NCBI RefSeq assembly: GCF_028389875.1
Contig: NC_084677.1
Location: forward strand, 11,760,017 to 11,824,016
Direction of reading: 5' to 3'
DNA length: 64,000 nucleotides
DNA from: Rhea pennata
Taxonomy: Eukaryota; Chordata; Aves; Rheiformes; Rheidae
Shown here: positions 13,748 through 27,679 of the stretch, piece by piece
How positions within the stretch are numbered: the stretch's first letter is position 1
Layout of the letters: every line of letters starts with the position of its first letter
Position numbers and translations under genes: made by a program
Notes under the pieces: generated by a model
What the model was told of the DNA's origin: nothing
The model's input: the letters and a program-made list of their open reading frames with translations, nothing else
Database searches by the model: none

Positions 13748-14907
13748 GGATTCAAAAGGTGACAATAACCACTACTTAGGTTACTGTTTCATGGATCAAA
13801 TGTTTGATTTGAGATGTAGCTTAAATTTCTTCCCTAACTAATTAAACTTTTCTTTCTATTTATATCCTATTATGGACAAGAACAACAATTTTTAAATAAA
13901 TCCAATTGTGCTTAGTTAAGTACAGCTCTGCCATTAAAACATACCCATTTGAACTCTAAAGATTTTCAGTTAACCCCTGGTTTCAGAGTCACTCACTGGA
14001 AGCAGCCAAATCCTTATGAAAAGAAACTAGTTTGGTTTCTTCTTAGCCTGTTGATCCTTTGGAGTGTATAGAAAAGTTGGAGGCTAATGATCTGAGGTGA
14101 CAGTGTGTCATTCTGACGAAGATACCTTGTCAGTAAGGTAGAGGAACACATAGCATCATTTCGGGTGATCTTTCTGCAGCAAGCTTCATTTTGCATTTCC
14201 TAACGATTTACAAAGTTACAGTGCCATCCCTGATCAGGGATGGAACAGAAACCAATGTCTTCAGTGACAGCAAAACTCAGAAACCAGGTAAAGCTGAGTA
14301 AGGTAATCTTGGTAACTGTATTGCTTGAAAGATTACGTATACTTGGATGGCCTACTTAATCTATTTTAGATATTTTAAATTACATGAAATCAATAATAAA
14401 CTTAATTGAAGTTGTAGGAATAATACTTTGCTATTGTGGAGATAGATTTATATACACGTTACAACACACATACATGCAGTTTCTTAATGTGAATTTAAAA
14501 TTGCAGTTGTCTTACTGGATTTTTTTATATATATATTTCATGAGCATTCATTTTAGAAAGAAACTTAAAATTGAGTTCCACAGATTTAAGGTTGTCCTTC
14601 TCAAACAAAAATCAACTTCTGTCTTTAGGGTGATTCATGTAGACAAGGTTCTGGGATGGAGATCCAATAAGAGAACTTAAAAACACATGCATATTTTGAT
14701 TAGAGTTTATTGTATAACAGTCTGTCAGGGTACGTAAAGTAATGTCCTCATAATAGGTAAATGTTATTTTTTTTAATTAATGGAAATAGCATGGTATGCT
14801 GAACAAGGAGTATTTTTTCTGGAAGCAAAACTTACAAATTATGCAGCGGGATACAGAAGTAATACATTTAAGTTTCTTTTTTTTTTTTTTTCTTATGTTG
14901 GTTTAAG

Positions 14908-14960
14908 CTAATGGACTTCAGTGGATTTACTCCTGGTTTGCTTAATGTCAATGAGAAAAG
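14908..14960. repeat. Ancient interspersed relic
   Basis: The segment ggacttcagtggatttactc, ctggttt, aatgtcaatgagaa is a decayed copy of the repeat whose usual form reads gacttcagtggagttactcc, then tgatttacaccagtgtaaat. I recognise this from reptile and bird intergenic DNA; the family name is uncertain. Confidence 0.4.
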
Positions 14961-17900
14961 AAACAACCATAGTAATTGCTCCATAACACTTCTGTATCTG
15001 AATTAGATAAAGAAATAAAAAATGAAATTAATGTAAAAAGCAGAAGATATGGTCACATGTCTTCTAGTGCTCTTTCTGCTTATCCTCTTTGTTCAGTACT
15101 CTATATTCATATTCTTTAGTACCTAAGGTTTGCATGATGCGATAATCTGTCAGGGAATGGCATACATATACTATGCTTTCTACAGAATCATCCTGAAATT
15201 GTTCTCATCCTTGTAGGATGCATGTTTACACTTTATTCTGAATTTTCTCCTTTATGATCATCTCAAGTTAACATGAAACCTTACAGAAGGCTTTCTTACT
15301 GGTTCTTGATGTTTTTTTTACTGCCAAAATATTTCTACCTAGAAGGGTTTCTTTAGATCTCTGTGATAGTGCCACTGATGCTACTGAGAACAGAATTTCA
15401 CTTTTGCTTCTACATATTGCTTGGTGAATTACTTGCTTTGTTTAAGTATTTAATTTGTCATGCAACACTAATTATTACAAGGTAATGACAATGAGGAAAT
15501 TTAAATCATATAGGGAAAAATGGCAAGATCAAGGTGGGCATATAAGATTCAAACTCAAAACAGCCTGAACTAATAGAGATGTATTAAAAGATAAGGACCT
15601 AAATGCTCAAGAACAGCACCTCGCTGCCTCATAAGGTCTGACTTCTTGAGAACATAGGGTTCGGAACAGCTTTTACACGTGGCAAAGAATTCAACAGCAG
15701 TAAAGTAAATGGAATGAGTGTTACAGTAAAATAATGATCTCAAATAAAAGTATGCTAATAAGTGCAATAGGTTCACTGTTAACACTTATGAAGGATTCTT
15801 TTAATGTTTGACATTCAATACTGACACCAAAAGTGATGCTGATCCTGGCTGAAAGATGGCTTACAAAAGCCTAAAAGAGCTGAATTTCAGAATCAAGTTG
15901 ATGTCACTGTATATTGATACAGGTGAGAATCTCGGGTTACTTGTATTTATTTATTTATTAATGCCACTTCATCTGAAGTACAGGTTTCTCTTCTCTCTAC
16001 AATTAGAATGAAATAATCCAGGATGAGTATATTATATGAAGTGATATTTTGACTAGATAATCTACTTCACAGCTAAATTATCTGTTTGTTTTCCTCACTT
16101 CTGGGGTATATGTTAACTCAGGTGATTACAGCTCTAAAAACTGCAAAAAACTGTGACCTCTAGAAGAACTTCAGAAATTTTCTAAAAGACAGTATGAAAG
16201 CAATGTAATGCTTCAGGTAAAATACGTAATAATTCAACTAGAAGAACAATGGCAAGGTAACAGGCAGTTTATACTGATGCAAAACATGGTACAGAATCAG
16301 TATGTTGTACAGTTTCCAGGAATGTTTAGCACTTGTTCCGAGAAAAATTATTATTTGTATTTTTCTTTTTTGGTTTACTAGGGATTTTTGAAAGGGCTAT
16401 TGAATTGTTCTTCTGAAGAATTATATATTTGCATAATTTTCCTTCTGTTGTTTTCCAGCACAGTCAAGAATATTAAAGCTACTTTTTTGATTTCAGACTT
16501 CCATAATTAAACTGCAAGATGTGGTTCTGAGAAACACAGAACGTTCGTATTGATGAGTTCTTACCAGGACTTTTCTATTTTTCACCTTGAAATAAATCTC
16601 TTTTCTTTGAAATCTGACAAGAAACATTAAAATAGAACAATTTTCAAATCAAGAACCACTAAATTCTCTAATATACAGAGGAAAATTGTGTATTGATAAA
16701 TCATTGATAAGTTGTGGAGTCTTCTTGTACTCTTTGTGTTTTGTTTGATATAAAGTACGGAGTTAATTAATAGGGACCGTCAACCAAAGACATGACTTCA
16801 ATGAGATGGAAATGAAACTTCAGCAGTAGCCTCGGGTGAGACTGGAGGAAAGGTGTTAATCTGAGACCAACTACAATAGTGTAAAGAGATGCTATAGCTG
16901 CTGTTCTAAAAACCATACAATTCCATCTTTCAACTGTGTTAGTATCAGGGCTAGAATCATTGTATCATGATCTTAGATAACAGATTCTGCCTTTGTAATG
17001 AGTCTGGAAGTGACTAAAATAGGAATTACAGCCTGCCACTTCAAGCTGTCTCTCGAAGGATGTGCTTTGATCATACAGAAATAATTACAGAATCCAATCT
17101 GAATGGTTGCTTGGGCTATACTCTTTTATCATGTTTAACAGAGAGGTTTAAGGACAAATGATTTAATGTTTGATTTTTCTATACTGCCCATTATTACAAT
17201 GAAGGGTGAAAACAGTGAAATTCAGGCATCAAAAACCTAAATGACGAAGCTTTCTTTCCTTGCAGCAAGTAGGTAGGGGATATTGCCCAGAGCTCGGAGC
17301 AGATGTCTGGACTGTAGAAACCATGAAAAACAGAATACATCCTGCAGCACTGAGGGACTAGAGCCAATCAAAGACAGGTACTTCTCTTTTGTGTTAGGAG
17401 AGATATCTTTTATGCTCTCACCAGTATAAGTTATATCCTTATCATGCCGCATAAATCAGGTTTATTTGACTAGGAAAATGATAGAAGAATAGACCAACCT
17501 ACCTTATTAATAGCGTAACTAATTCATAGAGTTTTTTTGATCAGGATACTTTTTCACTTAAAAAGCTGACCCAAAAGATGATTTTACTAAGTCTCTGCTA
17601 GCATTTGATATGCTATATGTTTGTCTTTAAATACACTAGCCAGTGCTTCCATGGCTCAGTAACACAGTCTTCTGATTCTGACCCTAGACATAATTGTCCA
17701 AGATGTTGCTGGCTGCTTCAGATACTATCAAATGGAGGGATCTGTGCAAGTCCAAATTCTTCAAGTTTCCTCTGTATTTTAAGAAAAACTTTGCTGTAAG
17801 GTTAGAGGTTGTGAAAGACTCTGTATGTTGCTTTTTGTGTTGTGTAAAAGATATGTACAGTGGAACTATACTGTTACCAAAGGCTTTTTATACGTGGCTG

Positions 17901-17994
17901 CATTTCACAGTGATCCACAGTGTAAGAAGCCACAGTATAATAAAACAAGTAGCGCTGAAGTCATTCCAACTGTCTCCATATTTACTGCCTGTCC

Positions 17995-18040
17995 TCATTG
18001 AAGTCAGTGAGATTTCTTCCATTAATTTCAGCAGTAGGAG
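17995..18040. repeat. Ancient interspersed relic with gaagtcaatgg-type core
   Basis: cattgaagtcagtgagattt followed by ccattaatttcagcagtagg is a decayed form of the inverted core cattgaagtcaatggga ... ccattgacttcagtgggagc, common in sauropsid intergenic DNA. It falls on the left flank of the second parvalbumin gene. Confidence 0.4.
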
Positions 18041-21000
18041 GATGTTTAACCATTAGTGAAGTGTAAAATAAAAAATACTCTATAGTTAGAGTTAACCTTA
18101 CAGTAAGTTAGTAGTCATCAGAAGTCACTTATTTAACAAAAATGGCCTCCTAAATAAAGGACAAGCAGCTGTCTAGATTTGGCAAAGCATTTAAAACATT
18201 TGCATAAAGCCTGTGACAAAATTTCATGGAAGTTAAAGTCAATAACATAGTTACGGACTCTGGTGGAAAAAGTTGGATGGAAACATTTGCTGAATATAGG
18301 CCGTGATCTCAGGCTTGCATAATTCTCATTCTAGAAGAGCTCTCTTCACTTTTAGGGAATTTTAGGGAATGAAAGTGCTTGTGTATGATCCTGCAGAGTT
18401 CCTTCCGGCTGTGGCTTTACAGACGCAACTGGAAGAGCTTTCCTAAAGCACAAAGCGGTTACAGACATTTCACAGCACCTGGCAGCCTGTGTGAGTGGGA
18501 GACAGAATGCTAGAAAGAAAGAGAGTTTATTCTTGTAGACATAGATAGCATTTTCTCCACCGATCTGCACAGTGATAATGCTGAAAGAAGGAAAGGTCTA
18601 TAAAACCTCTCTAGACACAAGCCCTCTTAATTTGCTGGAATAGTCAACTGAAGCTGATACCAGATCTGTCTTGTCATTAATTTTTTAATGTCCTCGATGG
18701 ACTGGTAAATGGTGAAATTGTCTTAGGTTTGTATAGACCTAGGAGGATAATCAGTGTGGAAGTATGTGTGGTTAAATAAAGGAATTGTCTGCTAACTCAA
18801 AAATGATCTGAGCTCTTTGTGCCTTTCTCTCTCTATTAGCCATTAATACTGGTATGGGGCTTTGAGATCTACAGGTAACCCATACTGCATACTGAAAATA
18901 TAAAACCTAATGTTTGCTGAGATGTGTTGTATGTTCTGATAATAATGATAGCTTTTAGCTCTGTAATCATACTGCACTTAATTCCTCAGAATTTCCCTTG
19001 TTTATTGCTCTCCTGAAATGACACTGATATCATATGTGTGGATTTGGTTGATGGATAATTCTGTTTCACTCTTCAGGGAAATTCCACAAAATTAATGCCC
19101 GATTTATTTAGGAGAGACATCCTTTGGCTAATGTATAAGGCATGAAACACATTACTGAGTATTCATAGAAGTCATATAGATTACTTTAATTTTCTGTAAT
19201 GATGATGATTTCCCCAACATTATATTGATACTAATTGTTTTCCTCCTTCTCTGGAATGTCTTAATCGTAAATGTGTTATGGATCAGTCAGTATCTCTAGA
19301 GCATTCACATATAATTCCGAGATGAAGATTTTTAATCTGTAAATATATGAGACAGTCATATAATTTTCTGCAAGATTAATGCCCAAGAACTAAAAGAGAA
19401 AAAAATAAACATAAGGACTGTAGTGTCAGGTTCGGTAATGTTAGCAATTAGTTCATCTGTGCAACCTTAATTTATTGCTGTGTGTGTTTGTATTGTGACA
19501 CAATCTTAATGACATCATCGCACTGTTATTTTTCAACTACAACTCTAGCTTAGTCAGTGCCTAAGTTGGATGAGGTTCAGTTAGCAATCAGCTATTCAAA
19601 ATTTTTCATTCTCCTCATTCCTTTTTTTCCTGCTGGCTATTTCAATCTGTCTCTAAAGAAAGGAAAAAAAATTATGGTGCTCTTTATTTTACTACCATTG
19701 CCTCACGAACATTTATGCATTTATTTTTAAAATTCTGTAAGGTGCAGACATTATGTTATCCTCAATTTAGAGATGGAGAAAGGCAAGAAAATATTGATTA
19801 AATTTGGACAGTGTGACCCCATTTCCCAGTAAGACGCACCAGGGACTTGATTTTTCAAAATGCTTTTAACTTAGTATATCCAAAGCACAGCTTCCCTTGC
19901 TTTCAGGTGCACTTGTTAGGACTGGGAAAACACATTGTCTCATATTAGGCTTCCAGGAGAAATAAGCAATTGTTAATTCTTTTAACAATTAATACTCTAC
20001 ATGAATCTTGCAAAAAATCATTTTGGCATAGATAATGTTGATATGCTTAAGACATGCTGAATACATGCTGAATACCTATTCTGGCTGTCTGCATGCAGAC
20101 CTGCAAGTTTCAGACTGACAGAGAGAGGAACTGCTGGCTCGTCGCTCCCACCCCTGTGCACGTAGACCCATGTCTTGTTCCTTTGCTTCTCTGCATCATT
20201 GTATGTAACTTGCCAGGTATAGTCGATATGCTAGAGATCTGATCCACTGACCAACTTGTCCAGCACAAGGAGTGAGGGCATAGGAAAGGCCCCTGCACCT
20301 AGGATTTGCCACTAAAGGAAAATCAGTGTCCCAAGTGGGCTTACCAAAAGGCATATTCCCCAATTGCAACTTTGTACCACTGATCTTGCTTCTGATCTGG
20401 CAGCATATCCTGACCTTCGTTCTCCCAAGATCTAATGCATAGGGTCTCATCATTTGGAAAACAAAATTTTAGTGATCTGTGGTCATGGGTAATTTAATCT
20501 GTCAATATGAGTCATAAACAAAAGTAAACAAGAAGGATAGTAAAACTATTCTGACTTGACTGAGTTCCAGCAGATAAAATACTGTTTAAACTTCTTGTAG
20601 ATGGAACGATAGTGCCATCAGGTGGGCAGGCAGGTGAGTGATTCCTTGGAAAATTTGTAGAACATCCTGTTGTGTGTATTTTGCGTTCTGTGCAATATCA
20701 GTGATCTGGATTCGTCTTGGATCCAGTTGTTTTATATTGAAACTAACAACTTAATTAGCACTACGTCCTGCCATCCATACAGGCTGCCTTATAACTGTGA
20801 GAGGTAGAGGCTGCCAATCTTAATCAATGTATAAAATGTAATCCATTGCATAATGAATGACATAAAAACTTATGGAGCATTAAATACATGTTTTGCTTAT
20901 ACAAGTAAAATTTCACCTCTACCTGTTACCATGATAAGCTCTTATACCTGACATTTTATTAATTTAAAAATTGTACAGTAGATACTAGCTATTATGCAAA

Positions 21001-21106
21001 TAATGGAAATAAATGGCCCAAATAAACGCTTTTAATTTCTCATTCTCTTTATATTTTTACTAGAATCTCTAAAGTCCAAAATTCAGATGAACAGAGTGGC
21101 TTCTAA

Positions 21107-21112
21107 TTTAAT
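21107..21112 (-). terminator. Possible polyadenylation signal of the second parvalbumin gene
   Basis: ATTAAA on the minus strand, 211 bases after the stop codon at 21323, at about the same distance as AATAAA in the neighbouring OCM gene. A canonical AATAAA also occurs at 20955-20960, 363 bases after the stop, and could be used instead. Confidence 0.3.
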
Positions 21113-21322
21113 CTTCCAGTGATGTAAAGACCTTCTTCTTAAAACATTGAGGAATATGGTTCAAGTAGAGCATTGCGCTACTTCATACATTTTCTAGCAA
21201 TATGAAGTCACATGCAATTGTCCATTATCTTTCATGGTACAGAATGTATAAATAAGCAGTAGACTTGCAGTAGGAAATATTGTTTATAGTACAGATAGCT
21301 TGATCTTTATCTTAAACACTTT

Positions 21323-23605
21323 TTAAGATTTGACCAGGGCTTGAAACTCTGAAAAAGAAAGAAAAGACTAGTAAAATTGGACCACATTTTTAATCTCATA
21401 GTCAAAACACTATTTTAATTTTTAGAGTTAAAATGGGAAACAAATGTTACTTTGTCCAATAATCATTTCTTGAAGTTTAGTGCATTGTATCCTGATAATA
21501 ACATACTTAAAAGAAGGGTTGTATTTAACTATCATTTTCACATTGTATCAATAGTTCAAAAGTAAAAATCAGTGGAAGTATATACTAAAATTTCCAAAAT
21601 ATATGAATTATGATTCCAGTCCTGAAAAATCTCTGTAGATGAAAAACTGAACTGACTGCCGATAGCCCATGGCAGAATATAGACAGTCTCCTGTGTCAGA
21701 GCTTTTCTACAACAGGAAGCAGAGCTGAGCACCTCAGAATCATATCCATAACAGCCAGCGTGGGGAGCACAGCAGCTGTGTAGAACTAAACATTAGGAAA
21801 CGCGAATGGCAAAAAAATTACTCCATTTCATAAAAGGAATCTTACCATCCACTCCAATTTTACCATCCCCATCACTGTCACCTGCTGCCAGAAATGCCTT
21901 GGTCTCAGCATCAGTCAAAGCTCTGGCACTGGCAGAGAAGTTCTTCAGGAAAAGTCTGTTAAAGATGAGAGCACAGATCAGCAAGAAATATTCAGTACTA
22001 GAAGCATTTAGAGTTTGTTATTGATAGTAGCTGTAAAATTCCAAGCCTAATTGAATCTTCAAGACTTTTTCAAAAACTCTCTGGAATCCTGTTGAATTCA
22101 CTGACAAAACTTCCTTCTACTTCAGTGAGAATAAGAGTAAGAAAGGAAGAGGTTGTTGCATCATAATATGTAAAAATTTCTTCATGACTTTTTGACTTCA
22201 TTGGATTGAAAACGTAAAATTAAAGCTGATTTCTAACGACAAGATTCCACTTCCCTGTTCCTTATCTTCCTTCTTCTCTCCTGAGACGTAGGCTCTTCAT
22301 AAGAGTGGCAAGAATTTAGCTAGCCTTACTTTTTAAATTCAAAGTCAGATGCAAACGATCTGGGAGGTAGAATTCAGATGACAAGAACTAGATGTGAGAA
22401 CGATAGTCCTTTGAACTCAGTCTAGTAAAAAAAATTGCAGTAATAAAAAGCAAACTCTAGCAGAGCTGCTATTTTTGTCTTTACAATCTGTCACTTCTCT
22501 ATACATGAAATAAGTATTTTCAATGCTATAGAAGTGTTTTCTCCTTCTGATCCACCTTTTTCTTCATTATTTCTGTTGCAACCTCTTCAGCACAAGCACA
22601 CACACACAAAAAAAGTTTATTCTAGAATCCAAAGAGACAGAAAGAAAGGAGTGTTTCTAATTTTATCCTGCAGAGCAAATATAAAGTAATAAAAGCCTAT
22701 TGTTTTTTCCTTTTTTTTTTTTTGATTTACTTACTTCAGTTCATCTTCCTCAATAAAGCCACTCCTGTCCTGATCAAGAATTCCAAAGATTTTGGCCAGC
22801 TGGTCTTTGGACTTGGAGTTAAGACCCACTTTGACAAAAAATGTTTTGTAGTTGAAGGAATCTGCAGCTGAAATAAATAAGCAAGAGGCAGTGATGAAAA
22901 GTAGTTAGAGATCTGGCACTAAAAAATAAGCTTTTTCTGCATAAAGCAACAAAGTGCTCTGCAGCACGCTGAGAATCGTTACAAACTCCATTCAACAGTC
23001 TTTCATTTTCCTCACTTTACTTCAGGTTAGTAGGATATTTCCATTAATAGTCTCTCAATCTTAGGAAGAAAAATACTGATATAGTCTTCATCATGTAGGA
23101 ACATAAATTTATAAGCAGATACTTCATTCAAACATTGATTCACAGGACTTGGTGATAGAAATCCTACTTATATTGAAATCAGTAGGAGTTTTATCATTAT
23201 TCTCGAAGTAAACCAGGATTTCAGCCTCTTTTTGTACTTAAAATTGCTAAAATGGACAAGTGGTGATGGTGTCTGCACCTTGGTTGGCACAGATTAAAAC
23301 TTGCATCTGTTCCATTCCCTTGTCTCTTTTTTCTCTCTTCAGTAAAGCAATTAATGCTGTAGTTTGCAAACAAACATAACAAGAACATCTTACCATGTAC
23401 TCTGGAGATGGAAAAAGATGTTACATTATCTCATTCATTCTTTCAGCTTTTTCTGTTTCCATTGGAATTGGGGACTTAGGGTAGCGAGGAAAGAGGAATT
23501 TGATACACTGAAAAGCTGAGAAGTTTTCAAAAGGTAAATGTTACCTTGGCAGCTTTGTAGGCCAGCAGCAATTTCAGCATCTGTCAGGATACCAGCAAGA
23601 GCCAT
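21323..23605 (-). CDS. Oncomodulin-like beta-parvalbumin, complete, four coding exons
   Basis: Cytosolic EF-hand calcium buffer. Coding exons: 23545-23605, 22735-22867, 21846-21955 and 21323-21348 (61, 133, 110 and 26 bp), intron phases 1, 2, 1, all AG/GT, 109 codons plus TAA. The protein starts [20 protein letters not shown] and ends [11 protein letters not shown]. Both EF loops are complete: residues 52-63 ([12 protein letters not shown]) and 91-102 ([12 protein letters not shown]). [24 protein letters not shown] and [13 protein letters not shown] resemble the classic fish beta-parvalbumins more than mammalian oncomodulin. It shares [15 protein letters not shown] and FLAAGD with the thymic hormone gene to its right, so those two are the closer pair. 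It lies in the middle of three same-strand paralogues. Tissue of expression cannot be read from the sequence. No defect is seen. Confidence 0.95.
23160..23225. repeat. Ancient interspersed relic in intron 2 of the second parvalbumin gene
   Basis: attgaaatcagtaggagttt followed by aagtaaaccaggatttcagc is a decayed member of the gaagtcaatgg-type relics seen elsewhere in the window. It lies within the intron between coding exons 1 and 2. Confidence 0.35.
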
Positions 23606-24038
23606 GTCCAAGCTACTGTAAAATGGAAAATAGTACTGGGTGGAGTTAACACAAACAATGATACAGAAGAACTATATGGAAGTATGGGGGGTTGATGCTA
23701 TGGTGGGGAAAATAGCAGCAGCTGTAAACAGTGATTCAGCAAGTCCACTGCATATTGATCTTGCTTTGTCAGTCTTCGATGTTGCCTGATAAGGGCAACC
23801 ACATTTGATCATTTGGGGCAGTTACAACATACATCCCACTGCAAACTGAAAGAGCTGCCCTTCAGGAGCATTGACTCTTCCATCCTTTTCTTCAGACACA
23901 TGTAGCAGATTGGCTTTGCTCTTATCTCTGGTTAAGAATTTTGGGTGCACAAACTGAGGACAAAACCAAAATAGAGCTGCACTGCATTTTGGAATCCTTG
24001 GCTATTTCCATGCCTTTCTTTGGAAAGATTCAACTCAC

Positions 24039-24144
24039 CTTGTTGCTTTGTTTTCCCCAACCCCAAAACAGAAAAAAATATAAGTTTCTACAGAGTCCTC
24101 TTGACTTAACTCCTTCTTAAATGGCAGAGATAATGACTTATATA
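24039..24144 (-). promoter_or_regulatory. TATA box and predicted non-coding exon 1 of the second parvalbumin gene
   Basis: On the minus strand, TATATAA (24144-24138) is followed by sequence ending GCAACAAG/gtgagttg, a donor after 24039. Initiation about 30 bases past the TATA box gives exon 1 of roughly 24039-24113. Exon 2 would begin at 23615 after the acceptor ttttacag. Box, exon length and exon end parallel those of the two paralogues. Confidence 0.7.
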
Positions 24145-26777
24145 GACCTTAGTTAAGTCCTCCTGACCTTTTACAGAAGTCCTAGAGCCACATGATGGCT
24201 CAGATACCTCAGAGGATAAGTTACTGTAGCTGACAAGACCTGCTAACTAATCAAATTGATATTTATATCCTGAAGGAATGTGCATGGTGTTTTAGACAAT
24301 ATATAGAGTTTAGTGCCATACAAAGTAAATCCTCTCAACTTGCACCTATTTTTAGTCTAGCAAGTTATTTTTGAGCTGTGAATGATGAAAAAGTTGTATA
24401 GACTTTTTATTGCTTAAATACTAAATACAAATAGACATCTTCATGGTAGACTTTGACTTTTGATGGCCCAATCCTGATAGCAATTACCCATGAAGCATTA
24501 CTCCTGTAATCTCCCTAGTAGCCTTCAAATATTAGTAGTATTGGTGATATATGTGATAGACATATCTGACATAGAAGTAGAATCTCCCATAGCTAAAACT
24601 TTTCATTTTGAATGACCCCAAATCATTTTTAGTAAACTTATATGTAAGGTTCAGTTATTCAGTTACTGAAATACATGCTTTAGAATATAAAAATTTAATA
24701 GCAAAAGACATTTGCTCCATATTAATTCACTACGTGATGCATGTTTTAAATAATAACAATAATAAATGTGTCCATTATATAATGAAGGCTGCCTGTTGTT
24801 CAGTGGCATGCAGCATTACACACTGAAAAAGGCAAGGAGTGAAACTGAGCAGTGAAATCAGTGATACTTTTTAAAAATGATTTTTAAATGGTTTAAATGA
24901 TATTTGAGTAATGCCAGTATATTTAAAATAAAATTGTCAGAAGACCAGATTTATTGTTAACACTTTAAATTGGGCTAACTTGTAGCTAACCAGAGCTTGC
25001 CTGTAGATGGCACCAAAGACAATCGAGTCTAGCCATGAAATATCTCTGGGGACTCTTTAGGATGAGAGAGAACCGAAGAGCAGAAAGTGAGAACAGGTCC
25101 AGGGGATGTCCAGGGGACATTTTTAAACAACAACCTGGAAAAATGGATCATTTCAGCTAGATATGGAAAACAGATTTTCCTGTGTTTGTGCTGGCTAAAT
25201 GTTACAGTTGCCCTGGGAGATCATTGCAAATATGAGGTCAGTTTGTTCTTTAAGCCCAGGAGTTAGTGCAGAAAGTTAGTGTCTGGGAAATAGCAGCTGA
25301 TGAATATCTAGATTTGATGAAACCAAAGCAATTCCTTTTAATTTTGATATTTATACGTTCTTAATTTGACATAAATTTCCATTTGAACTGTAGGATCAGT
25401 AGTGTCTTCATAACTCCTGGGGAAGTCACTGTCTAAAGGGCACCTTCTGTTCATATTGTAATTGATGTGCTAAGCTGATTTTCTCTTTCAGACTTTGATA
25501 TACAGAAGCTGCTGTTTTCTTGTTTTCACGAGTGTGGGACACATTGATGAGTAAATCCAAAGTTACGGAGTATCTCATTCGATAGACCATTTGCTTTGCA
25601 GGCCTTTAAGTCCATACAGATGTAATGTTATCTTTGTACTTGCAAGCAAAAGTAATGTGGAAGTGCAGAGAGTTTCATCAAATATGAAACTTTAATTCAG
25701 ATTATACAGCATCTGCTTACTGAAATATTTTAAAATATACAAATGACTAAGAGTGAAAATGTTAGGTATATCTCTGTTTGGAGATTTAAGCAAGATGTAT
25801 CTGTTTCAGTAACCCATTCCAGGAAATGAATCCTGCCTTGTTCCCACTGCCCACACTGTTTTTGTGAAAAGCTCCAGCTGTCTCTGATGATGCTGCATTG
25901 AAGATTTTCCACATGGATTGGCTGCTAACTCAAAGATGAAACTTTACCAGTCTGTCTGTAATGAATGCTCTGACATCCCCTTGCCCTTTCTCTGCTCTCT
26001 CACTACTCTTATTAGAAGATGAATGCCAGATTTTGAGGAGTTAGCTGATATTGAATTGGCAGATTACAAATGGCTCAAGGTTGGGATTTCTACAGGAAGA
26101 TGAAGGTATCAGGCAGTCAGCTTCTATTCTGGAAGAATATCGGGAGATTTTATCATCTCATGCATCATTCTGCTCTTTCATCCTTTCTTCAGCGAGACAA
26201 ACTAAAATTTTGTTTTGAGAGACACGATGGATTCAATAACTAGAGCAGTAGTTTGGGTTTGGGATGCTGGGTTGAAGACTTGGGCCCACTATATCCTTTG
26301 TGTAGGAGCATGTGAATGGCAATCAGTTTCTTTGTGTTCAATTCCCACTATAGAGGGTTCATAGTAAATCTTTATTTCAGAGGAAGTGTTGGATGTATTA
26401 AAGATTAAACTGCTCATATAGACTAATGAGGGGACTCTGTATACATCTGAGGTATGTGTGAGAACTTACAGTCTCTAGGCTCTGCAGAAGGCTCTGCTGT
26501 TCAAATTTTGGGTCACTCTTTAATTACGTTAAGTAAAGGTATTTTTAAAAGGTTTATGTACAGACAACATTTCTTTTATCCTGGGAAATATTGAGCTGTG
26601 TTGTACTGATTAGGATGGTCTTACTTCATAAACTGAGAGCAAGATAACAGTGTGATATACAGGATGTTGCTAGATCCTTTCTGCTTTGGTGTAGCATAAA
26701 CAGTTTATGGTAGAATCTTGAGGATTTCACTGTGTACTCAGCTTGCACAAAAGTTTGATTTAAAGGACTTAATTCCT

Positions 26778-26940
26778 AATCAGGTTGCTCAGAGAAATTG
26801 TAGAACATCCGTCGTTGGAGCTCCTCAAACTCAGCTTAGAGCAATCTGCCCTAGAGCTGGCCTTCTGATTCAGGGGTTGAACCAGAGACCTCCAGATGTT
26901 CCCTCCAGCCTGAATTTCTTTGTGGTTCTGTTCCTTAATT
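26778..26940 (+). mobile_element. Old CR1 LINE relic, 3' end only
   Basis: aggttgctcagagaaattgt, catccgtcgttggagctcct, gggttgaaccagagacctcc and ccctccagcctgaatttct follow, in order and in correct spacing, the last 160 bases of CR1 (ggttgcccagagaggttgtg ... ccttccaacctgaat). Divergence is clearly greater than in the copy at 6832-7812, so this is an older insertion. Confidence 0.75.
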
Positions 26941-27643
26941 GGGATGATTCTATGCCTTACTTGTGGTAACACTGTGATATCACCATATGTCTCATTACTA
27001 CTTCAGATGGCATCTGGATAGATATTCTGCAGTCAGCAGGTTTTCTGTAATGCTATGACAGTGTTCCAGTTCAGAGAACAGTCTTTGCTGTTTCTTAAGA
27101 AAATTGAAGGCTGCCACTGGCTTACATTCACTTACAGGGCCTTCCAAGAAAACTTCCCTTTAGGGATGTTTTTATGAATATCCATAGTTCTGTGAATGAA
27201 TGAAAGGGCCTTTCCTTTCACATCTGCCGTTTGCTTTAGTCTGTGGCAATATGCTATGACAGGATGTGCACTGAGAGACAATTAGTACATGCCTTCGGTG
27301 CTTTGTCTGGAATACAGCGTATGGCTTAGTCATGCTTTTTCAAATTTCTTTGGAGCTGATTGCTGCTCACACCTACAGAGGTGTGTATAGGGCAGTAATT
27401 ATTAAAGCACATCTTTAAATGCAAGATGAGAAATACTATTTTGATTTGTTAATACTTCCATCAAACAACAAATTGAAATTGTTCCCTCTCGATGGAAATT
27501 ATTCTTTCAGCTCTAAAAATGTTGATCCTAGTGTAAGACTTCACAGAGAATAAGTGTTGTTTTTGCAGACTAGTCAAGGGGTGGAGGGTTGGAATTGGAC
27601 TTTTTGGAGTTTTACTATAATTTCTTACTAGGAAGGAAGTTGT

Positions 27644-27679
27644 TTACTTAGAGTAAAACTCTAAGTTTTACTTAGAGTT
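27644..27679. repeat. Small palindromic and direct repeat
   Basis: cttagagt (27647-27654) and its reverse complement actctaag (27658-27665) flank a short spacer, and cttagagt recurs at 27671-27678 after a second ttta. It looks like a local replication-slippage product. Confidence 0.6.

Larger units (their letters stand above)
13750..21100. other. Intergenic sequence between OCM/CPV3 and the second parvalbumin gene
   Basis: About 7.4 kb of AT-rich sequence without a recognised gene. It contains ancient relics at 14908-14960 and 17995-18040, a T run near 14877-14892, and a small direct repeat of tttagggaat near 18353. The segment 20090-20460 is less AT-rich than its surroundings and has two overlapping minus-strand open frames with no recognisable product; it may be an old repeat. 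Confidence 0.6.

Noticed and set aside
20090-20460. Two overlapping minus-strand open frames in a less AT-rich block, possible gene or old LTR
   Set aside because: No known motif, no splice-site pattern and no identifiable repeat ends; noted only as part of the intergenic region.
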